From an uncultured Lachnospiraceae bacterium (GTDB lineage Bacteria > Bacillota > Clostridia > Lachnospirales > Lachnospiraceae): 64,000 bases of DNA. Numbering within the stretch: position 1 is the stretch's first letter; each line of letters starts with the position of its first letter. Below the pieces are notes generated by a model that had not been told where the DNA came from, did no database searches, and saw only the letters and a program-made list of their open reading frames with translations. The stretch covers positions 1-64,000 of the forward strand of contig CAJUDH010000009.1 of assembly GCA_910584845.1 (NCBI GenBank), written 5' to 3'. Below are positions 8,212 through 17,558 of this stretch, piece after piece. A program made the translations under genes and the position numbers.

Positions 8212-10213
8212 AAAGGAAATATGTGTGGGGTTTGTCGGCAACCCAAACTGCGGAAAGACCACATTGTTCAATGCCTTTACCGGCGCAAGCCTGAAAGTTG
8301 CCAACTGGCCCGGGGTGACGGTAGAGCGGGTAGAGGGCCATACCAGTTACAAAGGAAGGCCCATCCGGGTGATTGACTTGCCTGGCATATATAGTTTGAC
8401 TTCCTATACCATTGAGGAGATTGTGACCCGGCGCTGCATCGAAGAGGGGGAGGTCGATGTCATTATTAATGTGGCAGACGCCTCTTCCCTGGAAAGGAAC
8501 CTGTATTTGACTTTGCAGCTGCTGGAACTGAAAAAACCGGTCATCCTGGCGCTTAATATGATGGATATTGTGGAAGAGCGGGGGATGGAAATCGACCTGC
8601 ACCGCCTTCCGGAAATGTTAGGGCATATTCCGGTGGTGCCGGTGTCTGCCAGGAAAAGGACCGGGCTGGACGTGCTGCTTCATGCGGTTGTCCACCATTA
8701 TGAAGAAGAGCCGCAAGGGGTGGTGGTGAGGTACAGCCAGGTAATTGAAGATAAAATCAGCCGGATTGAAGAGATTTTGCATGCCAAATATGGTGAGATG
8801 GATAATATGCGCTGGCATGCCATTAAAATGCTGGAGAAAGATGCGGAGGTGCAGAACGACCATCCGGTAGACGTGGACTTTATTGTTGCTTCCGGCTATG
8901 AGAAAAAAATAATCAATGAAAAATACGAGTATATTGAAGAAGTGGTTGAGGAATGCTTATTCAATAAAGAAGAACGGGCAGCTTCTACGGACCGGATAGA
9001 TAACTGGCTGACCCATCCGGTTTGGGGGATTTTCTGGTTTTTGGGCATTATGGCAATCGTATTTTTCCTGACCTTCACGGTGGGGGATTTCCTGAAGGGG
9101 TATTTTGAGGTGGGGCTGGACTGGTTTTCCGGTTCGTTGTCCCGGTTCCTGGTACATGTCCATGCTTCGCCCTGGCTGGCCTCCCTGGTGGTGGACGGGA
9201 TCGTGGCCGGGGTAGGGGGCATTTTGACTTTCCTGCCCAATATTTTTATTTTGTTTTTGGCATTGGCATTTTTGGAAGACAGTGGCTACATGGCGCGGGT
9301 GGCATATGTGATGAATGAGGTTATGGGCCGGGTGGGGCTGTCAGGAAAAGCGTTTCTCCCCATGCTGCTTGGCTTTGGATGCACGGTTCCGGCAGTGATG
9401 GCGTCCCGTGCATTGCCCAGCGACAGGGACCGTAGGCGCACGATTTTAATTACCCCCTTTATGTCATGTTCCGCTAAGCTGCCGATCTATGTTTTGTTTG
9501 CTGACATGTTCTTTGGGGAGCATGCGCTGGCGGCTGCTTATTCACTTTATTTGATTGGCATGGCAATAGCAATACTGGCAGCTTTTGCCGCGAATTTCGC
9601 GGAAAAACATATGGGCGGCAAGAAAGGGGTTGCCGAAGATACCTTGTTGATCGAACTGCCGGAATATAAGACGCCCAATGTCCGGACGGTGGCCATTTAT
9701 GTGTGGGACAAAGTAAAAGATTATTTATCAAAGGCAGGGACCACGATTTTTGTGGCATCAATTGTGCTGTGGTTTGTAATGAGCTTTGGCCCCACCGGAT
9801 ATATTGATGAGGTAACCGACAGTTTTGGGGCAATTTTTGGCCGGGCGCTGGCCCCGGCGCTGGCGCCGGCGGGGCTTGGCTTCTGGCAGGTGGGGGTGGC
9901 CCTGATTTCTGGGCTTTCCGCAAAAGAGGTGGTGGTATCCAGCTTTTCGGTGCTTTTTGGGATTGGGAATATCAATTCGGCATCCGGTATGGCCCAGCTT
10001 TCTTCTGGTTTGGGGACCCTTGGTTTTGGGCAGGTTAATGCCTACGCGTTGATGGTGTTTTGCCTTTTATATACGCCATGCGTGGCAGCCATCGGAACCA
10101 TCCGGCGGGAAACCGGTTCGTGGAGGTTTACCATAGGCATGATAGTGTTCCAGATTTTGATTGCCTGGACGGCTGCCACGTTGGTATTTCAGGTAGGCTG
10201 CCGCCTGTTTTGA
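8198..10213 (+). CDS. feoB: Ferrous iron transporter FeoB
   Basis: FeoB is a G-protein-coupled Fe(II) importer of the inner membrane. The 671-residue product has the N-terminal GTPase with G1 GNPNCGKTT (about 14-22), G3 DLPG, and G4 NMMD. A helical linker leads to a membrane region with two Gate domains; LPMLLGFGCTVPAVMASR is the conserved first Gate motif and the GLSAKEVVVSS block the second. The ATG at 8198 is preferred over the longer upstream frame because it follows AGGAGGAGG inside feoA. No FeoC follows. No Fur or DtxR-type box was recognised upstream, so iron regulation is not shown here. Confidence 0.96.
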   Translation: MAENEKEICVGFVGNPNCGKTTLFNAFTGASLKVANWPGVTVERVEGHTSYKGRPIRVIDLPGIYSLTSYTIEEIVTRRCIEEGEVDVIINVADASSLERNLYLTLQLLELKKPVILALNMMDIVEERGMEIDLHRLPEMLGHIPVVPVSARKRTGLDVLLHAVVHHYEEEPQGVVVRYSQVIEDKISRIEEILHAKYGEMDNMRWHAIKMLEKDAEVQNDHPVDVDFIVASGYEKKIINEKYEYIEEVVEECLFNKEERAASTDRIDNWLTHPVWGIFWFLGIMAIVFFLTFTVGDFLKGYFEVGLDWFSGSLSRFLVHVHASPWLASLVVDGIVAGVGGILTFLPNIFILFLALAFLEDSGYMARVAYVMNEVMGRVGLSGKAFLPMLLGFGCTVPAVMASRALPSDRDRRRTILITPFMSCSAKLPIYVLFADMFFGEHALAAAYSLYLIGMAIAILAAFAANFAEKHMGGKKGVAEDTLLIELPEYKTPNVRTVAIYVWDKVKDYLSKAGTTIFVASIVLWFVMSFGPTGYIDEVTDSFGAIFGRALAPALAPAGLGFWQVGVALISGLSAKEVVVSSFSVLFGIGNINSASGMAQLSSGLGTLGFGQVNAYALMVFCLLYTPCVAAIGTIRRETGSWRFTIGMIVFQILIAWTAATLVFQVGCRLF

Positions 10214-10227
10214 CAGGGATGGAATAC

Positions 10228-11154
10228 TTATGTAATGATACGGATCCGGCCGTCGCTGCGGGTATAGACATAAATATGGTTGGAAAGCTGGTCTTCAACC
10301 GGAACTTCATAATGGTTAATATCGGCTACCAGTGAATTAAGCTGGCTATAAGAAACCTCGCCTGTATCGGGGGTAAGCAGGACTTCGTGGATACTGGAGG
10401 GAATGACGACCAGGTCTTTCCCTAAGTAGCCTGCGAAGTCTTTTAATACATTTTGGTACAGCATACAGCAGGCGCCATAGATCCCCGTATGGTTGGTAAG
10501 GACATAGAGGGGGGAAGCTGCCTCGTTTTCTGCCAAAAGGCGGTCCAGGTGGCCTTCATCATACCGGTCACCAAGGTTTTGGCGGGCGATTTTTTTCATA
10601 ACTTCTGTTATGCTGGTGATTTCGGCGGGATAAGCTTGTGGGGTGTTTGCCAGGGCAAGGCGCAGCAGGCCTTGGCTGGTAAGGTGCCAGCGGCCTAAAT
10701 AATCATTGTGGATGAGCGAGGTCATTTGCCCGGCAGCATTGCGCTCCAGAAACAGATAGAATACGACAGCCAGGTCCAGGTAGGGGATATGGGGGATGTC
10801 AGAAAGCAGTTCCCGGTTGGAGTCGGCGTGGACAAGCCGCATCATAATCCGGGATTTCATTTTTGCAAAGTCTATGATGTCTTCCGGGCAGACGGAAGAA
10901 GGGGGCGTGCTGTTTTGAACCAGGTTTTGTATGTCTGAAAGGATTTCATCTATGGACATGCCTTCCTGATACTGTTCATAATAGGGGTTTAAATAGACGG
11001 TGGGTGCGATCTGGGACATGGGGGGCTGGATGGTGAGGCCATCCAGCAGGACGCCATTGTTTTTGGGTATGGGGCGGATAGCCAAATGGTAGCCATCCCC
11101 CATCTTTTCCTGCAGTGCCAGTTTTACGGTGCTGATAAATGTGTTGTAATCCAT
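10228..11154 (-). CDS. DUF5688 family protein
   Basis: 308 residues, cytoplasmic, beginning MDYNTFISTVKLALQEKMG. The start at 11154 follows a GGAGGTA site; the longer frame upstream would read through the promoter. The sequence matches the layout I associate with DUF5688, a family of unknown function common in Lachnospiraceae, including the central LAVVFYLFLE block and the SYSQLNSLVADIN block near the end. It is transcribed divergently from the neighbouring membrane protein and ends 14 bases past the end of feoB, convergently. Function unknown. Confidence 0.7.
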   Translation of the reverse strand: MDYNTFISTVKLALQEKMGDGYHLAIRPIPKNNGVLLDGLTIQPPMSQIAPTVYLNPYYEQYQEGMSIDEILSDIQNLVQNSTPPSSVCPEDIIDFAKMKSRIMMRLVHADSNRELLSDIPHIPYLDLAVVFYLFLERNAAGQMTSLIHNDYLGRWHLTSQGLLRLALANTPQAYPAEITSITEVMKKIARQNLGDRYDEGHLDRLLAENEAASPLYVLTNHTGIYGACCMLYQNVLKDFAGYLGKDLVVIPSSIHEVLLTPDTGEVSYSQLNSLVADINHYEVPVEDQLSNHIYVYTRSDGRIRIIT

Positions 11155-11284
11155 ATGGGATACCTCCAGATAATAGAATAAAATAGAAATGCAGAAACAC
11201 AAACGGGTCAGAATGAATGTTGAAATGGGTTGGGATAGGGTAAGCTGGGAAAGAAATGAAAGAATGCCGGATGCGGGCACATTT

Positions 11285-11313
11285 ATTATATAAAATTTTT
11301 AGAGGTTTGGCAA
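11285..11313 (-). promoter_or_regulatory. Sigma-A type promoter for the DUF5688 gene
   Basis: On the minus strand TTGCCA (11313-11308) and a perfect TATAAT (11290-11285) are separated by 17 bases. The predicted leader is about 125 bases. The rest of the 11155-11476 gap between the divergent genes holds only the opposing promoter and no gene. Confidence 0.65.
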
Positions 11314-11356
11314 GGGGGAATAGGTAGCCGGTACAAAAAACTATGAAAAGAACCGG

Positions 11357-11385
11357 TTGTGGTTTTTGGAAAAACCAGATAGAAT
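11357..11385 (+). promoter_or_regulatory. Candidate promoter for the large membrane-anchored protein
   Basis: TTGTGG and TAGAAT with a 17-base spacer. It lies about 90 bases before the proposed ATG at 11477 and argues against the longer frame that opens at 11357. Confidence 0.45.
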
Positions 11386-11476
11386 AGAAGGCGTAGTAAA
11401 ACTGCGCCGGGATTGTTTTTGCTGGGCTTTTGGAGATGGGCCGCTTATTTATCGCAGGAAGCGCCGCCTTAGTGGA

Positions 11477-13969
11477 ATGGAAGGGAAAACGGGAAAGATG
11501 GATCGTATGATAAAGAAAGTTGGGATTTTGTCCGGCGTCTTTGCGGTGGCGCTGATTGTATATATGCTGGCCAACCGTCAGTGGACGGCCCGGGGGGACG
11601 CCAGATATGCCGTATTTGAAGACGCGCGGCTTCCGCTGGTATATGTTGAAATGTTTGGGAAAAAGATGAACCCTATGCATGGGTACCGCCAGGATATGGG
11701 CAATGCCGTAGCCCGGGACTGCCTGACAATCCTGCCTTCCGACAGGGCTTTGTCCGTGCATGTTGTGGGGGGGAGCGAGGCGGTACAGGGGGTCCGTTAT
11801 GAGATCCGCAGCTTGGATCAGGACCGTTTGGTGGAAAATACCGTCCTGGAGTCTTGGGACAGGGGGGAGGAAGGGCTCCACGCGGTGCTTCCCATTCAAA
11901 ATTTGCTGGCAGAAGACAGGGAATATCTGTTACGGCTGGATTTGGATATGCAATCTATGGGGACGGTCCATTATTATACCCGTATTGTGTGGACACAAGA
12001 CACGAACGTCCGTGCTATGATTGACTTGGCTACGGATTTTTCTGCCCGTACTTTCTCCTATGTAGATGCCCAGGAACTGGTAACTTATATGGAGCCAACG
12101 AACAGTGAAGACAATAGCTCTTTTGGATATACGTCCATCCACTCCAGTTTTGCCCACCTTACCTGGGGGGATTTGGGGATGGAACCGGTTGGTGAGGTTC
12201 AGGTAACCTTGAAAGAGCGGGCTGGGGTCATGGGATGTATCAGCTTGTCCTATCTGGCTTCCCGGGAAGGGGCAAATGGCCGGGAAACTTACCAGGTGGA
12301 AGAAAGTTTTACAATGAAATGGAATGAGGTACGCATATACCTGATGGATTACGAAAGGACAGTAGATCAGGTCTACACCGGAAACCGGGCCGAATTTTCC
12401 GGAAAGAGGATCCTTTTAGGCATAACCAATGATGGGCGGGTAAGCAGGAAGGCAAGCCCGGACGGGAATGTGATCGGATATCGGGTGAACGGCGACTTGT
12501 GGGGCTATAACCAGAAAGAGCGCCAAGGGACGCAGATATTTTCCTTCCGCAGCGGCAATATGCAGGATCAGAGGGGGGGATTCGGCCAGCATGATATCCG
12601 CATTTTACAGGTCGAGGATAACGGGGATATGGACTTTCTGGTTTACGGATATCAGAACCGGGGCAACCATGAAGGGGAGTCTGGTATTGTAGGCTACCAT
12701 TTCCAGAAGGAGGGTAATGTGCTCTGGGAAAGGTTTTATATCCCGGTTAAGCTGTCTTTTGAACGGCTGAGGGAGGATTTAGGGCAGTTGGCATTCCGGT
12801 CCCAGACAGACATGCTGTATTTATATTTAGACCATGCGATTTATGGAATTGATTTGAAAAGCAACGAGATCATGGTGGTAGCGGACGCCTTGGAGGAAGG
12901 GAGCTTTGCAGTCAGTGCAGACCAGGCTCGCATCGTTTGGCAGGAAGGCGGGAAACGGTATGGGTCTTCCCTCCTGTACCTAATGGATTTGGAGACAGGG
13001 GAAAAACAGAATATCCTCGGGGCAGAGGATGAATATTTACAGACTTTGGGGTTTGTGGGCAGGGACTTGGTGTATGGCCATGCCCGGGCTGGGGACCAGT
13101 GGATAGCCAACGGGCGCATGGAAGGGTTCCCTATGTATGCTGTTGAAGTGGTAAATGACCGGATGGAAACGGAAGCTCGCTATGAAAAAGATGGATACTA
13201 TATAGTGGAAGCCATGGTAGAAGAAAGCCGGATCCATTTAAACCGGATGGTAAAAACCGGCCAGGGCCAATTTGAGCCGGCGCAGCCGGACACCATTGTG
13301 TGTAATATGGATATGGGCCCGGGGAAACTGGACGGCATCGGGTGGTTTGCCTCCCAGGAAAGGGGGAGGGTGTATTTCGTACAGCTGGAGCAGGAAGTCC
13401 GTGGTGGGCGCAATATCCGTATCGAGGCTTCCGAGAGGGTCAGCTACGACCAGGCCGGGGTATTGGAGCTTAAATCCAACTATCAGCTGGACGGGATTGG
13501 CTTTTATGCCTATGGAGGAGGAAAGCTATTGGGCTCCACTACGGATTTCCCCCAGGCTATGGCAATGGCCTATGAAAAAATGGGGGTCGTAGTCAACCAG
13601 GACCACCGGATTTTATGGAGCAGGGTGAACCGGGGCACGGTTCAAAATATCGGGGACCCCCTGACCGCATTTGCCCCGGTAGAACGCAAGCTGGAAGGGT
13701 TTTCCGGCAGCAAAGGCTATGGCGACGGAATAACGGTCCTGGATGCAAGGGGCTGTGGCATGATGCAGATGCTGTATTTTATTGACCAGGGGATTCCGGT
13801 GCTGGGTTATACCGGAGAAGGGAGTTATCTGCTGCTTTGTGGGTTTGACCAGTATAATGTGACGGTTTATGACCCGGAAGCCAGGGAAACTTATAAGGCG
13901 GGCCTCAATGACAGCACAGAATTTTTCCGGCAAAGGGGAAATGATTTTGTCTGTGCCGTCGGGCCATAA
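11477..13969 (+). CDS. Membrane-anchored extracytoplasmic protein with C39-peptidase-like C-terminus
   Basis: About 830 residues. ATG 11477 is used; 11498 is an alternative and neither has a strong ribosome site. One N-terminal hydrophobic segment (VGILSGVFAVALIVYMLA, about 14-31) anchors it, with the rest outside. The bulk is beta-rich and unassigned, with many YxVNGDLWGY-like turns that could form a propeller. The last 75 residues (DARGCGMMQMLYFIDQGIPV, then LLLCGFDQYNVTVYDP) resemble the papain-like C39 peptidase fold, where a Cys near the start and the GxDxYNVxxYDP strand recur. Whether a catalytic triad is complete is unclear. No neighbour hints at a substrate. Confidence 0.55.
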   Translation: MEGKTGKMDRMIKKVGILSGVFAVALIVYMLANRQWTARGDARYAVFEDARLPLVYVEMFGKKMNPMHGYRQDMGNAVARDCLTILPSDRALSVHVVGGSEAVQGVRYEIRSLDQDRLVENTVLESWDRGEEGLHAVLPIQNLLAEDREYLLRLDLDMQSMGTVHYYTRIVWTQDTNVRAMIDLATDFSARTFSYVDAQELVTYMEPTNSEDNSSFGYTSIHSSFAHLTWGDLGMEPVGEVQVTLKERAGVMGCISLSYLASREGANGRETYQVEESFTMKWNEVRIYLMDYERTVDQVYTGNRAEFSGKRILLGITNDGRVSRKASPDGNVIGYRVNGDLWGYNQKERQGTQIFSFRSGNMQDQRGGFGQHDIRILQVEDNGDMDFLVYGYQNRGNHEGESGIVGYHFQKEGNVLWERFYIPVKLSFERLREDLGQLAFRSQTDMLYLYLDHAIYGIDLKSNEIMVVADALEEGSFAVSADQARIVWQEGGKRYGSSLLYLMDLETGEKQNILGAEDEYLQTLGFVGRDLVYGHARAGDQWIANGRMEGFPMYAVEVVNDRMETEARYEKDGYYIVEAMVEESRIHLNRMVKTGQGQFEPAQPDTIVCNMDMGPGKLDGIGWFASQERGRVYFVQLEQEVRGGRNIRIEASERVSYDQAGVLELKSNYQLDGIGFYAYGGGKLLGSTTDFPQAMAMAYEKMGVVVNQDHRILWSRVNRGTVQNIGDPLTAFAPVERKLEGFSGSKGYGDGITVLDARGCGMMQMLYFIDQGIPVLGYTGEGSYLLLCGFDQYNVTVYDPEARETYKAGLNDSTEFFRQRGNDFVCAVGP

Positions 13970-14090
13970 ATTTTACGGAATCATGCTTTTTTGGCAGCAT
14001 GGCAGCTAAAGGGGCGGGGCAGCCCGTCACCGCTTATTTGGTGCAAACGGGGGTACATCTGGCGGACGGTAATTTTCCGATGCATCCCGG

Positions 14091-14119
14091 TTTACATATT
14101 TGGGAAAATCTATTATAAT
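14091..14119 (+). promoter_or_regulatory. Promoter for kduI
   Basis: TTTACA (14091-14096), 17-base spacer, perfect TATAAT (14114-14119). It lies about 40 bases before the kduI ATG and the gene has an AGGAGG site. Confidence 0.7.
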
Positions 14120-14160
14120 AAAAGACACTGTTATGATGAAAACATACGGAGGAGGTAAGC

Positions 14161-15003
14161 ATGGATATTCGTTATTCTGCAAATCAAAAAGATTTTAAAC
14201 GTTATACCACCGAGGAGGCCAGGAAAGAATTCCTGATTGAGGATTTGTATGTGGCCAATGAGGTGGTGGCGGTTTATTCCCATGTAGACCGCATGGTGAC
14301 ATTGGGGTGTATGCCTACTACAGAAAAGGTATCCATTGACAAAGGCATTGACGTCTGGAAAAACTTTGGCACCCACTTTTTCCTGGAACGCAGGGAGGTC
14401 GGGATTTTTAATATCGGCGGCCCGGGCACGGCCACTGCTGACGGCGAGGTGTTCCATTTGGGGTACAAGGATTGCCTTTATATAACGAAAGGCACAAAAG
14501 AGGTCTTTTTTGCAAGTGACGACGCCACAAACCCGGCCAAGTTTTATATGGTTAGCGCACCGGCCCACAAAACTTGCAAAACGATGTTCATCCCGATTGA
14601 AAAAGCGGCGAAAAAGCCGTTGGGGGCTGTGGGGACATCCAATAAGCGGGTGATTAACCAGTTTATCCATCCGGATGTGCTGGAGACCTGCCAGCTGTCC
14701 ATGGGCATGACTGTGCTGGAGGAAGGGAGCGTTTGGAATACTATGCCGGCCCATACCCATGAGCGCCGTATGGAAGTCTATATGTATTTTGAAGTCCCGG
14801 AAGGGAATGTGGTGTTCCATATGATGGGCGAAGGGCAGGAGACCCGCCATATCGTTATGCAAAATGAACAGGCTGTGATCAGCCCTTCCTGGAGCATCCA
14901 TGCGGGGGCAGGGACCAGCAGCTACACGTTTATCTGGGCTATGGGCGGTGAGAACCAGGCTTTTGACGATATGGATACCATCCCGGTTACAGAACTAAGA
15001 TAA
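14161..15003 (+). CDS. kduI: 5-dehydro-4-deoxy-D-glucuronate isomerase
   Basis: KduI interconverts 5-keto-4-deoxyuronate and 2,5-diketo-3-deoxygluconate in the breakdown of pectin- or glycosaminoglycan-derived unsaturated uronates. The 280-residue length is normal. The cupin metal site is visible as HTHERRMEVYMYFE (His-x-His then Glu) near residue 200 and a distal His in SWSIHAGAG. It has a strong promoter and AGGAGG site and is followed after 13 bases by a YhcH-family gene, forming a two-gene unit. No kduD or lyase gene is near, so it may be a scavenging outpost of a dispersed pathway. Confidence 0.95.
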   Translation: MDIRYSANQKDFKRYTTEEARKEFLIEDLYVANEVVAVYSHVDRMVTLGCMPTTEKVSIDKGIDVWKNFGTHFFLERREVGIFNIGGPGTATADGEVFHLGYKDCLYITKGTKEVFFASDDATNPAKFYMVSAPAHKTCKTMFIPIEKAAKKPLGAVGTSNKRVINQFIHPDVLETCQLSMGMTVLEEGSVWNTMPAHTHERRMEVYMYFEVPEGNVVFHMMGEGQETRHIVMQNEQAVISPSWSIHAGAGTSSYTFIWAMGGENQAFDDMDTIPVTELR

Positions 15004-15016
15004 GGAGGACGAACGT

Positions 15017-15481
15017 ATGGTATTGGATCAGGCTAAAAATTTAGGGTTTTATCAGAACTTAGGGGTCAACGGGCGTTATGCCAAGGCAATCCAGTGGCTA
15101 CAGGCCCATGACCTGTCAACATTGGAGAACGGCAAATATGAAATCGACGGAAAAGATGTCTATGCCAACGTGATGACTTATACTACTTTGCCTTGGGAAG
15201 AGGCATCCTACGAGGCCCATGAAAATTATACAGACATCCAGTATGTAATTGAAGGGTCGGAAGTCATGACTTATGCCCCTGTGCAGTCTTTGAACCCCAC
15301 TGGGCCTTATAATGCGGAAAAGGATGTAATAAAATATGACAATGCCAACCCAGGGTTGCAGGTAGCCTGCAACGGAGGGGATTTTATGATTTTCTTCCCT
15401 TGGGACGGGCATAAGCCCAAGGCGGCCAATGGGGAACCCTCTTTTGTAAAAAAGGTAGTTGTGAAAATCAAAGAAAACTAA
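15017..15481 (+). CDS. YhcH/YjgK/YiaL family (DUF386) protein
   Basis: 154 residues covering the whole DUF386 cupin-like fold (residues LPWEEASYEAHENYTDIQYV and GGDFMIFFPWDGHKP are typical). Relatives accompany sialic acid, uronate and beta-galactosidase genes and some act as sugar anomerases or isomerases. The His and Glu residues of the putative metal site (YEAHENY) are kept. The gene is 13 bases downstream of kduI with its own AAGGAGG site, so a role on the same uronate sugars is likely. It is followed by hairpins that probably end the transcript. Confidence 0.85.
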   Translation: MVLDQAKNLGFYQNLGVNGRYAKAIQWLQAHDLSTLENGKYEIDGKDVYANVMTYTTLPWEEASYEAHENYTDIQYVIEGSEVMTYAPVQSLNPTGPYNAEKDVIKYDNANPGLQVACNGGDFMIFFPWDGHKPKAANGEPSFVKKVVVKIKEN

Positions 15482-15492
15482 TTTTGCAGTGT

Positions 15493-15558
15493 GCCTGAAA
15501 GCCGCTTTCAGGCTAATAACGGACCCAAATCCCACCGCGTGCCGCGCGGTGGGATTTG
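15493..15558 (+). terminator. Two hairpins after the kduI unit
   Basis: A first hairpin is GCCTGAAAG..CTTTCAGGC. A second pairs AAATCCCACCGCG with CGCGGTGGGATTT around a short loop (about 15527-15557). Only a weak T-rich tail follows, so the termination efficiency is unsure. Confidence 0.5.
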
Positions 15559-15632
15559 TTCTATCATCAGGAAGCAGGCACAGGACACTTCGGTTAGGCC
15601 CTTATTCAGAGAGAAAAATATTCTACACTATC

Positions 15633-15661
15633 TGGACAACAAAGGGGAAATACTATATAAT
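15633..15661 (+). promoter_or_regulatory. Promoter for the CvfB-like gene
   Basis: TGGACA (15633-15638) and perfect TATAAT (15656-15661) with a 17-base spacer. The leader is about 135 bases. No other feature was seen in the 15559-15803 stretch. Confidence 0.6.
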
Positions 15662-15803
15662 TATTGGCGTATGTTATTTTTTCTGCCAGAGGCGTCATGA
15701 TGTTGCGGCGGGGGAGGGGAAAAGGCAAACGGTGTAACGGTTTAGATATTCGAATGGTTGTCAGACCGCACAAGTGCGGGGGAGGACAGGAAGAGAGAAG
15801 CAA

Positions 15804-16637
15804 ATGATCGAATTGGGGAAAATTCAGAAGCTGGTTGTTCAGAGGGAGAAGAGTTTTGGCGTGTATTTGGGAGAGGCTGGGGAGGATACCAGCTCTGTCC
15901 TGCTTCCCAAGAAGCAGGTGCCAGAAGGGACCAAGGCGGGGGACGAGCTGGAGGTTTTTATCTATAAGGATTCGGAAGACCGCCTGATCGCCACTACCGG
16001 AAAACCCAAGCTGCAAGTGGGGGAGGTGGCCGTACTTGAGGTTAAAGATGTGGCCAGGGTAGGCGTGTTCCTAGACATGGGCCTGGAGAAAGATTTGCTG
16101 CTTCCATTTAAAGAACAGAATCATGTGGTCAGGCAAGGGGAGTCTTGCCTGGTAGCTTTATATGTGGACAAAAGCAAGCGGTTGGCGGCAACCATGAACG
16201 TATATGCGTACATGAGTGCGGAATCCCCTTATAAGAAGGACGACTGGGTGGAAGGGACCATCTATGAGATTAATGAAAACCTGGGGGCTTTTGTGGCGGT
16301 GGACAACCGCTATTACGGCCTTATCCCGAAAAAGGAGATGTACGGGGAATTTCATCCGGGGGATCCGGTGGAAGCCCGGGTACTCAAGGTGAGGGAAGAC
16401 GGCAAGCTGGACTTAAGCCCCAGGAGGAAGGCCTATGAGCAAATGGATACGGATGCCCGGCTGGTAATGAAAGCCATTGACGGGTTCGACGGCATTCTGC
16501 CTTTTAATGACAAGGCCAGGCCAGAAATTATCCTGCGGGAGATGAAGATGAGTAAAAATGCTTTTAAACGTGCTGTGGGCCGGCTCTTGAAGGAGGGCCG
16601 GATCCGGATCACGGAAAAAACCATTGAAAGGATATAA
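15804..16637 (+). CDS. cvfB: CvfB-family S1 RNA-binding protein
   Basis: 277 residues beginning MIELGKIQKLVVQRE, the typical opening of the CvfB/YitL family. These proteins have several S1-like OB folds and a C-terminal winged helix, and in staphylococci influence virulence gene expression by an RNA-linked mechanism. Here the S1-like repeats run through about 1-215 (VARVGVFLDMGLEKDLLLPF; WVEGTIYEINENLGAFVAVD) and the winged helix is the tail (ILREMKMSKNAFKRAVGRLL). ATG 15804 is preferred to an upstream in-frame ATG because the GGAAGAGAGAAG site fits it. The methyltransferase gene follows at once. Confidence 0.85.
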   Translation: MIELGKIQKLVVQREKSFGVYLGEAGEDTSSVLLPKKQVPEGTKAGDELEVFIYKDSEDRLIATTGKPKLQVGEVAVLEVKDVARVGVFLDMGLEKDLLLPFKEQNHVVRQGESCLVALYVDKSKRLAATMNVYAYMSAESPYKKDDWVEGTIYEINENLGAFVAVDNRYYGLIPKKEMYGEFHPGDPVEARVLKVREDGKLDLSPRRKAYEQMDTDARLVMKAIDGFDGILPFNDKARPEIILREMKMSKNAFKRAVGRLLKEGRIRITEKTIERI

Positions 16638-16650
16638 CAGGAGGATTGTT

Positions 16651-17235
16651 TTGGACGCAATAGACTATTATAATAAATATGCGGCAAAGATTTTTGAAGA
16701 CACAGTGAACCTGGACATGGAAAAGCTGCGCAGTGAATTTTTGCGTTATCTGGAGCCAGGGGATACCATACTGGATTTGGGCTGCGGTTCCGGGCGGGAC
16801 AGTTTAGCGTTTTACGAGCTGGGGTATGACGTAACCCCGCTGGACGCTTCTGCGGAAATGTGCAATCTGGCAGAGATACATACCGGTTTGGAGGTATTGC
16901 AGATGCGTTATGAAGATATGGAATTTGATGACGTGTTTGACGGGGTATGGGGATGCGGGGCCCTGATCCATGTGCCGGAGAAAGAATGGGGCGGTATTTT
17001 GGAAAAAATTGTCGATGCTATGTGCCAAGGCGGTGTTTTGTTTTTATCTTTTCGGGATGGGGATTTTGAAGGGTTTCAGGGGGAGCAGTATTTTTGCGAC
17101 TGTACAGAAGAGAAGCTGGAACGGATCCTGGAAAAGACCCGGCGGCTGGAAGTGAAGAAAACCTGGGTTAGCCGTGACGGAAACCGGAATTCGGACGGCC
17201 GTTGGGTGAATGTGTTGGCGAAGAAAGTTTCATGA
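16651..17235 (+). CDS. Class I SAM-dependent methyltransferase
   Basis: 194 residues from a TTG at 16651, chosen because AGGAGG lies 6 bases upstream. The SAM-binding motif I is ILDLGCGSGRDSLAF; the acidic residue of motif II is in VTPLDAS. A GCGALIHVP block and FLSFRDG fit the later strands of the fold. The substrate cannot be read from the sequence; its relatives are broadly small-molecule methyltransferases. The gene is 13 bases after cvfB and likely cotranscribed. Confidence 0.8.
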   Translation: MDAIDYYNKYAAKIFEDTVNLDMEKLRSEFLRYLEPGDTILDLGCGSGRDSLAFYELGYDVTPLDASAEMCNLAEIHTGLEVLQMRYEDMEFDDVFDGVWGCGALIHVPEKEWGGILEKIVDAMCQGGVLFLSFRDGDFEGFQGEQYFCDCTEEKLERILEKTRRLEVKKTWVSRDGNRNSDGRWVNVLAKKVS

Positions 17236-17558
17236 AGAATTTATACAAGATTTGTTATAAGTTGTTGGGCAGGATTCACAAGTTTTTACCAAATAAGTAC
17301 AAAATTGGAAATTTTTTGTGAAGAATTTATGAATATAAATAACAATAGCAGGAGAAACAGGCCTGCTTTTGTTATTTCCAGCATTTTTTTCATTGAATAG
17401 GCATATGTTACAAAAATGTAAAAAAGATTTTGGTTATTTGCCATATGGCGGAAAAATTTTGATTAAGGTATGATAAGGTCATAGCAAAGGGCATCATGAA
17501 TTGTCCGCATGAATCAAACGATAAGAATTTATATTAATATTCAGGAGGAATGAAGAGC
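17236..17558 (+). promoter_or_regulatory. AT-rich intergenic region before the sugar ABC ATPase
   Basis: No gene is supported. A hairpin with a T-rich 3' side (AGCAGG pairing with CCTGCT, about 17347-17371) may terminate the methyltransferase transcript. A TATGAT at 17469 is a possible -10 for msmX but without a convincing -35. An AGGAGG site precedes msmX. Confidence 0.4.
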
